Shown here piece by piece: positions 32,501 to 42,841 of a stretch of DNA of 64,000 nt. The stretch is taken from positions 436,277 through 500,276 of the forward strand of contig BCIJ01000001.1 in NCBI GenBank assembly GCA_001599935.1. The letters run 5' to 3'. The notes below the pieces were generated by a model. That model ran no database searches and was not told where the DNA came from. It was given only the letters and a program-made list of their open reading frames with translations. This DNA comes from Holtermannia corniformis. Its lineage: Eukaryota; Basidiomycota; Tremellomycetes; Holtermanniales. The position numbers and the translations under genes were made by a program. Positions within the stretch are counted from its first letter, which is position 1. The number at the start of each line of letters is the position of its first letter.

Positions 32501-35189
32501 ATGGACATTGAGATCGAACCCGCTCCCTCGGCGCCGACCGCACAAGATGACGAGCTGATGGAGTATGAAGATGACGACGGGCTAGGCCAGGTCGAGCCCA
32601 TCCAAGTGGAAGACTACGCTGGCGCTGGCGAGGACGCAGATGCAGACGCAGAGATGCAGGACGACCCGATTGTGCCTCTAGACGGCGATACGCCCGAATT
32701 GGAAATGGAAGAACCGGATGCGCTGGCGTTTGATGCCGTGCCGCTCGCGCTCTCTGTGGTGTCGCCGGAGAAACAGGCCGAGATATTGGGTGGTGAGGAG
32801 GCTGGGGTTGGGACCGGACCGGTGTTGGAGCTGGGCTACGGCGCTGGTGCGGGTGCTGGCTTGGGCGCGGTCGGGCGAGCAGCGCCTGTGGTGGAACAGG
32901 TCCAAGCGCCAGAGATTGTACTGGACGACGCGCAAGAGGTATCAGAGCAAGCACAAGCGGCAGACGAAGAGCAAGCGCTGGTGACAACCGTTGGGCAAGA
33001 GCAAGAAACAGTCCTAGACGAGCCGCTCGTCACCGACCTTGCTGCACCCGAGCCAGAGATCCAAGCTAGCGCAGACGAGCCGTCTCAGTCCGTAGTCGAG
33101 AATGCGGGAGACATCGCCACGGCCGCCAGCGACGCTTTTGTCGAAGCGCAGGCCGTCGAAGCAGGCCAAGCCGCTCACTCAACCAGCAACCAACCCGCCG
33201 CAGAGTCTTCATCCCACCGAGCCGTCGATCCCGCACCTGAAGCGCACACGGTCACCGGCAACGACTGGTTCGATTATGGCCCACACGACGGTTCCGGGTC
33301 CGAAGGTCTTCACGACGAAGACGGTCACTTTGACGGCGAGGCCGAGCCCGAGCCGTATGACATCACTGCAGACGAAGATGACGGGCTGCCACCCATCATC
33401 CTCCATCTCCCATCGGAACAACGGTATACTCTGTTCGCGCCGCAAGCTGTCGCCGCGCTCGACGAGGGCGACGCTGGCGGTGAGAAAATCGAGGATCTGC
33501 CGATCCTGCTGCAAGCGAAAGAGGAGCTGGCGCATGTATTTCTGAGCGAGCTACTGGATACGTTGCGGTCCGAGCTCGAGAGCTTGGACGGTCAGCGTCG
33601 GCTCGGCGTCTCTAGTGGGGAGATGATCCTAGAGGAATCTGAAATGGGCTTACGGATCGGCGAGGTCCGTTCGCTCACTCTCCCCATACGACCCATGCTG
33701 ACAAGACGCCATGCAGGACAACCACTACACGCGCTCAATCACCCTCGCCCAGGTCGTGGACCTCTACAGAGGCTGTCAGCTCCCAGACCCGATCCAGCTC
33801 TATCTCTCGTTTGACGATGAGCACTCGCGCTTCATCACGCGCTTTAGGGCGATCGAGAAGGAAGTCTGGGGGCAGGACAATGGTGGGTTTGCAGAGACCT
33901 TGTCGCGATTACGCTTGGCTAACGCGTGGGTCCAGCGCATGAGCAGCCTGAACCGCAAGAGCAAGAACAGGGGCAGGAGGATGGACAAGAGCCAGCGCGG
34001 CAAGAGGATGCCAAACGGCAGCAACCGCACCTTGCCGAATCGACTGTCCCGGCCGAGCCAGGCCCGGAGCAGGATCAGGTCGCTGTACCACTGGCTGCCG
34101 GCGGACCGGCCGAGGAAGCCGACGGCTGTGCGTCGGGTGGCGACGATGACGGTCAAAACAATGTCGATGGGGCGGGTAAGTCTGTTGCGTTGACGACGAG
34201 AGACGCAAGCTCATCAATTTGTAGAAGCACGGGACGAGCCGGCGTCTGGTGCGAAGGTTGCTCAAGAGGTTGTCGCTGATGCGCCTGGTCAGCTCAAACC
34301 GTCGTCAACGAGGAATACGATGCTGATGTACTTTTAGGTGACGCGCTTGGTGCGAGCGGTCCAGGGCAGGGCCAAGAGTCTGCTCAGCTGCCCGTTCCTC
34401 TGCCTGCGCCTGTCGAATCAACGACTGTCGCTGAGAACAAGGAAGAGCAAGGTAGATTGGCTTGTTGCATTTCACACCGCGGCTGATATCCTTTGCAGAA
34501 GTCGCTCCGCCCGACTTGCTTACTAAGCCCGCCGACGAACAAGCAGCCGAGCGCTTGGCTGAAGACGAATCTGCGCTGAAAACTGCTGATAAGGGCGATG
34601 CTGCGCCGGTTGCCGAGGCCCAAGATGAACTCGAGCCAGAAGACGACGAAAACGAGCACGATCAGTATGGCATCGATGCAATCGCCGACGCGGCCGAACG
34701 CCAAGCGGACCAAGATGACGATGACGAGCAGCTCGACTTTACCGGCGGCGAGGTCGACGATGCCGAACTCGTTGGTCGAATTGAAGAAGCTGCCGAGGGG
34801 GCCGAGGTGCCCGAGATTGTTGACGTCTATGGTGCGCTTTGGAATCAGACCACTCGATCACGATTGCTGACTTTGCAGACCTAGATGACGCCTCGGACAA
34901 TGGCTCATCACGCACGATTAGCGCTGACGGCCCGGATGCGGACTCGGCCGCAGCGCTCGCGCAGACCATGTTGCCGCCCGACGAGACCGAGGAAGCGTGG
35001 GGCGACGAAGAGTACTTTGACGAAGACAACGAGGGCGATTGGCATGACGAGACGGCACCGTTCGATGACGAGGGCGCCGACGTGGAGGCCGAGACTGTGC
35101 ACGAGCCTGCCCACCCGCGCAGTCCCAAGAGAGCGCTCGACGAGGCCGAGGATGGCAAGGCGGAGAGGGAGGTCAGGCAGAAGCGGTGA
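32501..35189 (+). CDS. Long acidic, probably nuclear protein
   Basis: I do not recognise a named family. The start ATG 32501 opens MDIEIEPAPSAPTAQDDELM and about 290 residues rich in Glu, Asp, Ala and Gln. A more conserved-looking block follows: GNDWFDYGP, PYDITADEDDGLPPIILHL, PSEQRYTLFAP, LLQAKEELAHVFLSELLDTL. After an intron with donor GTCCGT and branch CTGAC comes DNHYTRSITLAQVVDLYRG, QLYLSFDDEHSRFITRF. Later exons switch frame to a Gln/Glu/Pro-rich stretch and then to an Asp/Glu-rich tail. The C-terminus is SPKRALDEAEDG with a basic end. The composition suggests a chromatin, transcription or ribosome-biogenesis scaffold. Exon borders after 33.9 kb are approximate. Confidence 0.6.
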
Positions 35190-35635
35190 TCTGTGAGTGG
35201 CAGCCGGGTGACTGTCAATGCCTAACGCCCTTCAGCTTGTCACTGCCTCGGCTTGATGACCTCTCCGATTGCGTTCGCGACCTTTTTGCTGTCCGACTCC
35301 CCTTTTGCCCCTTCCTTGAGCTCTCGACGTGTACCCCTGGTTCGCATCTCTACGCAAGATCACTGACGACTCGACCGGATTGTGTATCAGGACTCTTCTC
35401 GGTGCCCACACAAGCGTGGGCAAGGTAATGTGGATATACTGACCTGTCTAGCTTCTCCTGCCCTCTCTTTCCCGCTTTCTCTTCCCATCCCTAGCTGTTC
35501 ATCTGCATCCTGCTGGCGCCTCTGGCCGTTGTATCATACCCATATGTACATGCACCATCCATGACCCCGGAAGCAATCTTCGCAGGATGTTGACGAGGCG
35601 TGACGCACGAGGGCCCGACTTTGCAAACGTCGATC
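35190..35635. promoter_or_regulatory. Intergenic, pyrimidine-rich
   Basis: 446 bases before the amino-acid transporter. Long CT-rich tracts at about 35270-35340 and 35450-35500; no ORF or RNA gene recognised. Confidence 0.3.
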
Positions 35636-37642
35636 ATGAGCGGTCGAGTCGAGTCTGAGCGTGCGCAGAGCACGTACTTCAGCTCGCAGTCTTCGAGTGC
35701 GACGCTCAGCTCGCCCCGAGACGACGAGCAGCTGCACGCTACGAAAACGCTCGGAAGCGACACTGAAGATTTTCGGGATGACGAGGATGAAGTCGAGTCG
35801 TACCCGCCTGGAACATCGACTTTTACACAGACGGTGGGTTCAGCTGCTGCAAGACTCTGGACAGAGTGCTGACGGGATGTGCTGTAGCTGCTGAACACTC
35901 TTGGCGACCTGATAGGTTCGCTGCCGTGGTCCGGAAGCTACATCAGTGATTGATTGACTCGACAGGGACTGGCTTGTTGGCGACCCCTGTTGCTATCGCG
36001 TATGCAGGATGGATCCTTGGACCTTTGATCTTGATCGCCATAGGCGCTGTCACCAACCGAACGTGTGTCGAGAGCACCCCACAGAGCTATGGCTCATTTG
36101 CGCACAGGCTCAAGCTGCTGGTCAAGATTATGGACCGAGACCAGCGTCTACGCAACTACTCTGACGCAGTGACGTATGTCAGTCAACACGGTATGAATGA
36201 TTCTAGGCTCGGGCTGACGCATACGCAGGGACTCGGCTCTCGGTCAGAAAACTGGATAAAGAGCTTGTTCCTACTCGAGGTTTCCATCTGGACGTGCGTG
36301 GTCGGCTGCCTGATTTGCAGGTAAAGCCGAACCTGACTTGGATTAGGATCGCAACCGTCGTCCTGTTCTCCGACTCGCTCGAGGCCGTTTGGCCAATCTT
36401 TAGCAGCGATCAGTGGAAGCTCGTGGGGCTGATCGTGTACGTCCTTCAGCAAGGATCGTCAACAACGGCTAATCGCGATCAGCATCCTTCCGACCATCTT
36501 TTTACCACTTCGTCTATTGTCCTACTCGTCTGCTGTCGGCATCATCTCGACATACACCCTCGTCGCCATCCTCCTAATATCTGGTATTGCAACGTGAGTC
36601 GGATTAGCAAGCTGGAGAGTCATGACTAACCTCGGCGACAGCAAGCACACGCCGGGAGCTTTGCGAGACCCGGCACCTACGGATCTATGGCCTACACACG
36701 GCTGGAACAAGTTTGCCGTGGTCTTCGGGCTTATCATGTCTGGGGTGAGTCAAATGCAAGGTCGAAACACTCCGAGACTGACTGTCATCAGTTTGGTGGC
36801 CATGCCCTTGTGCCGACACTGATGCGCGACATGAAAGACCCGTCCAAGGCCGGCCGAGTCATCGACGTCTCGTATGGCCTCGCAATGATCATCTATCTGC
36901 TCGTGGGAGTGGCAGGCTACATCATGTATGGTCGCAACGTGTCGGATGAGGCAAGTCGCTTGACACTCGACAGTCTTTGTGGCTGACTCGGTGTGCAGAT
37001 CAGCAAGGACCTCGCGTTGACGCCTGGGTTTTCGCCACTGATGAACAAGATTGCCGTTTGGATGGTTGCTATCAACCCGTTGACAAAGATTGCTATGGGG
37101 CTCAAGCCGGCGAGCATCTTGCGCGGTCATCGCGGCTACACGCTGACGCCTGGCAGCTCGCCGATGTGGTCAATGGCATCTGTCACATCACCCCGACACG
37201 TCTTGTACACCCTATCCCAGATCCCGCTCCCACCCCGGTCGAGCCTGGGTCGCCAATCGAACGCCGCGCAGACGAACACACTCCGCTCAAGTTCCCCATC
37301 GACGTCAACAGCCGTCCCTCGTACACCGGCATCGTCGATGAACACGCGTCACTGCAAGCGCACGAAGGCCGATGGCGTCGCCGCGAGCAACTCAAGTACA
37401 TTGCACGCCAAGGCGTCTTGGTTGCTCTTGCCGTCGCTTCTGTGCTCGCCGCCCTGCTCTTCCCTTCGTTCGAGTTTGTGCTCGCCATCCTTGGCTCCGG
37501 CTTTGCCTTTGTCACCTGCGCCGTGATTCCATACTGGGCCGGGATGAAGGTGCTCGGTTGGAACTGGTATGACGGGCTCGGACTCGGGCTCAGTGCGCTC
37601 GTGGCGATTGTCGGGACGTTTGCAGCTTGTTACAATAGATAG
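35636..37642 (+). CDS. AVT1: Vacuolar amino-acid transporter, AVT1-like (AAAP family)
   Basis: Proton-coupled amino-acid carrier of the AAAP/SLC32 type, expected in the vacuolar membrane. A cytosolic N-terminus rich in Ser and acids (STYFSSQSSSATLSSPRDDE) leads into LLNTLGDLIG, GTGLLATPVAIAYAGWILG (family TM1), TM3-5 and ATVVLFSDSLEAVWPIFSSD. Later blocks are GWNKFAVVFGLIMSGFGGHA, PTLMRDMKDPSKAG, SYGLAMIIYLLVGVAGYIMYG, ISKDLALTPGFSPLMNKIAVW and INPLTKIA. The C-terminal half ends with FVLAILGSGFAFVTCAVIPY and GWNWYDG. About nine exons with introns of about 50 nt. The long hydrophilic loop before the last two segments is typical of fungal AVT1. Confidence 0.88.
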
Positions 37643-37821
37643 ACCTAGACGTTGTCATGTATCCATAGTGTACGCCCCGCCCGCGTAGAGCTGCGGTACG
37701 GCCGCGGCCGGCGCACGTCACTCTTGCCTCCACTTTCTGCGGACCATCAATCAACGGCGACCCGAACTTTGCATCGTTAGACTGTTTTGACCATCCCGCT
37801 GGCCAGTCGATTCAGTACACC

Positions 37822-39022
37822 ATGTCGACCAAGATGAGAGTGCTTGCACTGCCTGGCTACACACAGAATGCGTCAATCATGTCGAAAAAGGTACTCAGCC
37901 GACGGAAATAGATTATCAGTGCTGATGGCTCAACTCCAGATGGGAGCTGTTCGCAAAGCATGCAAAGAGGTTGACTTTGGTATGCTCACTGTCTCTCCTG
38001 CTGATATACGTTGCTGACATGTACCTCGTCATACAAGTCTTTCTTGACCCACCGCATATCCTCACCAAGGTTGACTTTGGCACATCATCCTCGCTTGCCG
38101 CCTTTGGCTCGGAGAACGTGGAGGAAGATGAGAGCAAGCGAACGCCAGAGACCACGCCGCGGGCTTGGTGGGAGGCTAACGCGGACCGGACAAAGTTCCT
38201 GAGTACGCACTGGAGGGCCAGGGTCGGACCGATGGACAGCTGACGTCGCGCAGAGTTCGATGAGACGGTCAAGTATCTGCATGACTTCTTGACTAGCAAT
38301 GAACCGTTCGATGTAAGCTACTGCCGGTTGTCCTCGTCAGAGACTTGCTGATGGATGCAGGGTGTCATTGGGTTTTCACAGGGAGGCTGCATGGCATCTG
38401 CACTTGCTGGCTTGGTGAGTAACCACGCGCGTTGCGACCCTTTGATATGATCTCATGCATGGCACGCAGCTGGAGAAACCGGATATCCACCCGGACTTTC
38501 CCTCACATCCCGCCTTGAAGCCGTTCAAGTGTGAGTCGCTCGTATAGCTACCGAATACTTTGACAACCATGTAGTTGCCATCTTCGTCGGTGGTTTCTTG
38601 CCCACGTCTGAGGATCCCGACTTTACGCCCTATTTCCCCATTGCAATGCCGACTTTGCATGTCATTGGTAGGACCGACACTCTGGTTACGGAGGAGCGGA
38701 GTAGAACATTGATCGTCAAGAGCTTGAACGCACGAGTAGAGCTACACGAGGGCGGTGGGTCCAAGTCTCGACATCGCAAGGACAGCTAATCAAACCGTCT
38801 AGGTCATTTTGTCCCGTCCAAAGCCAGTTGGCGGCATTTCTTCAAGTGAGGCTGGCGAAACCTCCTTTGATCGGACTGACCCGCCTTAGCGCGTATATCA
38901 CCTCGTTCAGAGAATCTGATGGTCGCAACGGTGAGATCCCACCACCGTCGGCGTTCGGTCCATCCGGATCGAACACTCCCGCGACAGTGCCAGGGACGCG
39001 CGAACCGTCACCACGATTGTGA
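37822..39022 (+). CDS. FSH1: FSH-type serine hydrolase
   Basis: α/β-hydrolase of the family of serine hydrolases (yeast FSH1-3, human OVCA2). Start ATG 37822 gives MRVLALPGYTQNASIM, the family's N-terminal strand and oxyanion region, followed by MGAVRKACKEVDFVFLDPPH. The nucleophile elbow is GVIGFSQGGCMASALA. The acid loop lies near AMPTLHVIGRTDTLV and the catalytic His is in ELHEGGHFVPS. About seven small exons. The last exon carries a Pro/Ser/Thr-rich tail beyond the hydrolase fold to TGA at 39020. Substrate unknown; relatives are esterases. Confidence 0.9.
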
Positions 39023-39163
39023 TGAATCACTACATGCACGCGTCGCTTGTATCTCATTGGTAATACACGCCTCGTATATCGAGCTAGTGGAGGGAAAGCA
39101 AAGGCAAAACAAGGCAAAGGCAGATTGCATATAGCCCATGCGCAGCAACTACGTCGAGTCTGC

Positions 39164-39409
39164 TCAAGCCAAATCAGCGGGGGGCGGTCTATGCGAAGTG
39201 CATGTGCGCGATCCGCAGCTGCCCGCATCAAACAGCTTGCGAGCTCTGGTGGTTTCTTCAGACTCTCCGGCACTCTCTGCGTTCAAAAAGTTGAGGGAGC
39301 TGTCGACATTGGCCAGCGCACATGCCAACTGACATTGCTGCTGGCTCAAGTCTGAGCGGCGCGAAGAGATCGTGGCGTACAGATCGAGCATTCTTCCGGA
39401 GGTGGACAT
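39164..39409 (-). CDS. Family B small protein, copy 6 (minus strand), 81 residues
   Basis: ATG 39409 to TGA 39164, exactly the length of copy 5 (246 nt). The pattern LANVDSSLNFLN matches the NGQADSIDFLD core of copy 5. The finger end reads ARKLFDAGSCGSRTCTSH: second and third Cys and the His are kept with the second spacer one residue short, but the first Cys is Ala, as in copies 2 and 3. A TATATAA sequence lies at about 39455-39462, 46-53 bp upstream. It faces a family C ORF on the other strand. It is a dispersed relative of the 28-30 kb array, 10 kb away and inverted. Confidence 0.55.
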   Translation of the reverse strand: MSTSGRMLDLYATISSRRSDLSQQQCQLACALANVDSSLNFLNAESAGESEETTRARKLFDAGSCGSRTCTSHRPPPADLA

Positions 39410-39465
39410 CCTGTGGTTGTGGCGTGTGGAATCATAGCAGTACACGGTGCAACTTATATAACCCA

Positions 39466-39648
39466 GAGACTACCATTGATGACGCACAGCCACATCTGGG
39501 CTCCGGGTACGCCTCAAAGGGAGTGGAGATCACTCTCATTGGCTCTCTGAAAGGACCCAACCAGGCGGTGCTCGAACATGAATTGACTCTGCGCTCCTTG
39601 GACAGCGACACCAAGGTGTACAGCGGAGCCGAGGCGAATCAGCCATGA
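39466..39648 (+). CDS. Family C ORF, copy 1, probably incomplete at the 5' end
   Basis: The frame reads YNPETTIDDAQPHLGSG, then GVEITLIGSLKGPNQAVLEH and ELTLRSLDSDTKVYSG, with TGA at 39646. It lacks an ATG after 39409; the only in-frame ATG (39322) lies over the coding part of the minus-strand family B gene. About 33 positions align with family C copy 2 (V-x-I-x-L, K, L-x-x-E, R-x-L, T). May be a fragment or may have an unseen first exon. Not recognised. Confidence 0.35.
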   Translation, partial: ETTIDDAQPHLGSGYASKGVEITLIGSLKGPNQAVLEHELTLRSLDSDTKVYSGAEANQP

Positions 39649-39840
39649 CTCGAATGTGATCGCTTCCGGCCTCGGTTGCGGACTGTGCATAGCGTCGGAC
39701 AGTATTGTCAGGGTATCAGTGGCATGCCCACTGGGTCATTCGTCATCGCGGGTAAGGCAATCGAGACTGGGGTGATCCAGGTCGAGTGGTGTCGTGTTTG
39801 CACAGGAGCAGGCGGTGATGTATGCTGCCCAGGCCTTAGA

Positions 39841-40115
39841 CTACGGACGCGCTCGCACTTGGCTGGCTATAATCGTTCCGCTCAGCCTGGTGACGCTTTC
39901 GCGGGCTTCTGTCGCCATCCTAGCCTCGACACGGTTGACTCCAGGGGCAAGAATTTCGTACCGGAGCCGGTATAGAGCAGCAGCGTCTTCATGGCACAGA
40001 CCTCTGCTGTTATTCGCTCTTCTTGGCTGACGTCTGGTCGCTTCCTGGCAATGGTGTTCACCATATCACCATAGAGCCTGTCTTCCTTTGCCGTTCCGGT
40101 ACTGGTGGATTCCAT
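39841..40115 (-). CDS. Small two-exon protein, 73 residues, function unknown
   Basis: Exon 1 40115-39962, intron 39961-39909 (53 nt; GTACG donor, GCGACAG acceptor), exon 2 39908-39841; phases fit and the frame ends TAG. Product: MESTSTGTAKEDRLYG, then VNTIARKRPDVSQEER, CAMKTLLLYTG, and after the junction ARESVTRLSGTIIASQ with a basic end. No membrane segment or known motif. Its ATG overlaps that of family C copy 2 on the other strand in the palindrome CCATGG (40112-40117), so at least one of the two starts may be further in (Met at 40064 for this gene). Confidence 0.45.
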
Positions 40116-40356
40116 GGTTGTGTATCAACCGTGTCGAATGCATACAGCTGAGCCGAAGGTACTCGTTTGGCGCAGGACTCGAGGCGAAGGCTGTGTTGGA
40201 GAAAGGCACGTCACTATTGAACTCTCAGAACACAGTAAGTATCGAGTTATGTTTGCGTTACGTGCTGAATGGAGACGCGAGCTCAAAGAAGGCACCATTA
40301 CCATCCTGTGTACCTACCGGCCTTCCGTCAAAGGTCAAGCGCGCTGTCTGATATGA
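40114..40356 (+). CDS. Family C small protein, copy 2, 80 residues
   Basis: ATG 40114 to TGA 40354. The sequence is basic: VVYQPCRMHTAEPKVLVWRR, then RHVTIELSEHSKYRVMFALR and EWRRELKEGTITILCTYRPS. It aligns with the ORF at 39466-39648 over its central block. No membrane segment or known domain; β-strand-like alternation is visible in the C-terminal half. It ends 27 bp from the convergent MFS transporter stop. Confidence 0.45.
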   Translation: MVVYQPCRMHTAEPKVLVWRRTRGEGCVGERHVTIELSEHSKYRVMFALRAEWRRELKEGTITILCTYRPSVKGQARCLI

Positions 40357-40382
40357 TACATGCACCTAACCCCTAAGAAACG

Positions 40383-42347
40383 TCATGTAACCCCAACCCA
40401 TTTCCCGAGGATCAGTCGCCGCGAGAGGACGAACAGCATGCCACCAAAGAGTGTGACAGAGCCTGAGAAGGCGGCGACGTCGAGATATGAGCTGCTGGAG
40501 CCGAGGATTCTGCAAAGCTGTCAGTCATTGTCACGCTGGTGGGACATAGAGGACTCACGCTCCAGATATGGGAGGACCGATAACGGCTGATGTTGCGATG
40601 CACGTATTGACCACGCCCATGCGGCGGCCAATGTCATCAATCTGTCGACGAGGGTCAGACTGTTGCTGGACGCGCCTGGCGGAGGCTTACATTGCCGAGT
40701 TGCGCGACACCGGGTGTGAAGAGCGCAACAAAAGCGCCAACTGACATGCCATTGATGCACGCGAAAGCAATCAGCGAGTTCTTTGTTGTACAATACGGCC
40801 ATCCGAAAGTCTAACGGGATGAGCTCCGTTCTTGTCGACTGGCAGTTTCAGAACTCACTGATGCGCCGGCGACGACGACGAAGGGGATCAAGAGCGTGAT
40901 CGGTCCGAGCTTGCGCGCAAAGATGGCCGGGACCAAACGGCCGACGACACTGCATGCGTTCGAGATGGCAAGCAATGCAGTCGCGAAGGAGCCGAGTCCG
41001 ATATGTGTACCGAACGTATCGATGTAGGTCAGGGGCGTGTAGATTCCCAGCATTGTGAACCAGCACGCTGCGACATACTGCGGGGCCACCACGTCAGTTG
41101 TCTGGATGCAACGTGCCCATTGTACGTACAAGGCTGAACCGTAGGTCTTTAAAGGCGGCGAGATTGAGCATCCCACCTGAAGTGTTCTTTGGCGGCAGCC
41201 GAGTCTTGAGCGTCTGCGTCCAAGTCAGCAAGGCAAGACGAGGAGGTATACGACATACGAAGAAAGCAAACGTTGTTGCGTACAAGATGATGAAACCGCA
41301 GATCCGGATTGCCCACTTGTGGCTATGCCTGTTGTCAGCCCAAACGCGATTGCGGTCCAGACCCCAAGATACGAACCCGACTTTGTCAATCAGGTGTCGA
41401 ACGAGCAGTGGGAACATTGCGCCGCCCATCGATGAGCCGCACGCGACAACACCGTACGCTAGCACGCGTTTCTTATAGACTGCGTTGAGCTGTAAGTGTT
41501 TGGTTGTGCGTGGCGGATACCCATCACTCACACCAGTGCGCGACGATAGCCAGCGCGGGACCGAACATGGTCCCGGCGCTTAGACCAAGGAGCAAACCCT
41601 GGCAGAGCAGTAACTGCCAGTATTGCTTGCATTCTGCCGTGAGGAAGATGGAGACAATGTACAAGACGATGGCAATGTTGAATGGAATCTGAAAGCGACC
41701 AGTGTCGAGAAGGCGGCCCATGACGACGGCGGGCTAGGTACGTCAGTGCTGCAGACGGTCAAGGGAGGTTGACTCACCAAGAACATTAGACAGTATTGAA
41801 GCGAGCCGACCCATGCGCTTTGCAGAGTTGGTGATCGCTGAGGCGGCTCGCGAGCTCCAAACGCACATAGATGATGCTGAAGTGTCCGAATATAGATTCT
41901 GAGAATAGTACGTCTGATAGAGTTAGCGCTCTGTTGGCTCCATGCGGGCACTGATCCGCTTGGTAGCCTACTTGGAAAACACCCCAGGAATTCTACCGGA
42001 CCGTTAGCGCTTGCGCTGAACGATCCCGCAGCACTGACCGTAAACCCAAATGTCGCAAAGGTGACATGGAGAGCACCAGCAACAACAAGCCATGCTCTCA
42101 CTCCGCCCTCTGGGAAGGTGATGATTTCCGGTTGATCAACCTCACTCTCGTCTGGAAACTTTTCATGCGTGTTCTGCCTCCGGCACTGATTGTTCGACGG
42201 TGGCAGGGCCGAGGTTGCGCGTGTGAGCGTGTCATTGTTCTCTGCTGAGCTGTGCAGCGGCGATGAGAAGATTGGAAGCTCGCCTGGCGTTTCACACCGC
42301 GTCGTTGTCGAGGACAGCTCGGTCATTCTCCGCTCGAGGTTGGCCAT
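40383..42347 (-). CDS. MFS transporter of the monocarboxylate (MCT/SLC16-like) type
   Basis: Start at 42347; the first 90 residues are hydrophilic, then FPEGGVRAWLVVAGALHVTF and FGFVNSWGVFQ match the PDGGxxAW...FGFxNSxGVFQ start of fungal Mch/MCT proteins. Further blocks: SLQYCLMFLVSQP, GRLLDTGRFQIPFN, LCQGLLLGLSAGTMFGPAL, GVVACGSSMGGAMFPLLVRH (family TM5), RICGFIILYATTFAFF, and in the second half ACWFTMLGIYTPLTYIDTFG, LLAISNACSVVGRLVPAIFA and DIGRRMGVVNT. Eight or nine exons. TGA at 40383. Substrate unknown; yeast relatives include the riboflavin carrier Mch5. Confidence 0.85.
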
Positions 42348-42841
42348 TTTTCCGACTGTGCCACACTTTGAGTGCGCCAGTCCGATCTCTCGCCTCTACC
42401 GTGTGGTCGTCACTGTCTCTGTGGTGCCCACACCTTTTCCAGTGCAGTCAGCTATGTGCCAGAGGGCCGAGTCATGCGCCGTTGGGTTTTGGCCTTCGCT
42501 TGCTCGCTCGCTCGGGGTCGCAACTCTAATCGTTGACTGGACGACCGAGCCGATCATCCGTGCCGATGTTGCCGAGCGGCCCGCATGGTGCGCCCGCAGC
42601 GTTACTATAAAACTATGTATTGCATAACTAAGTACTCTTTAACGCTGGGCGGCAAAGTGCGATCCGCGGGCGACGACACGTGCATTTGATCCCGTCCTGG
42701 GATTTCCCCGGCATGCGCCCTGTCCCCAGTACAGATAGACTTGTTACGGCGCTGATCACTCTTGCACACAGCACGACAGATCGGCAAGTGCGGTAAAGAT
42801 AATCCAAGTAGAATCCTAACATCACTTCTAGTAATAGCACA
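42348..42841. promoter_or_regulatory. Divergent intergenic region, MFS transporter and ARG4
   Basis: 494 bases between divergent starts; CACGTG at 42677-42682, 160 bp upstream of ARG4. TGACTGGA-type Gcn4-like half sites were not convincing. Confidence 0.3.
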
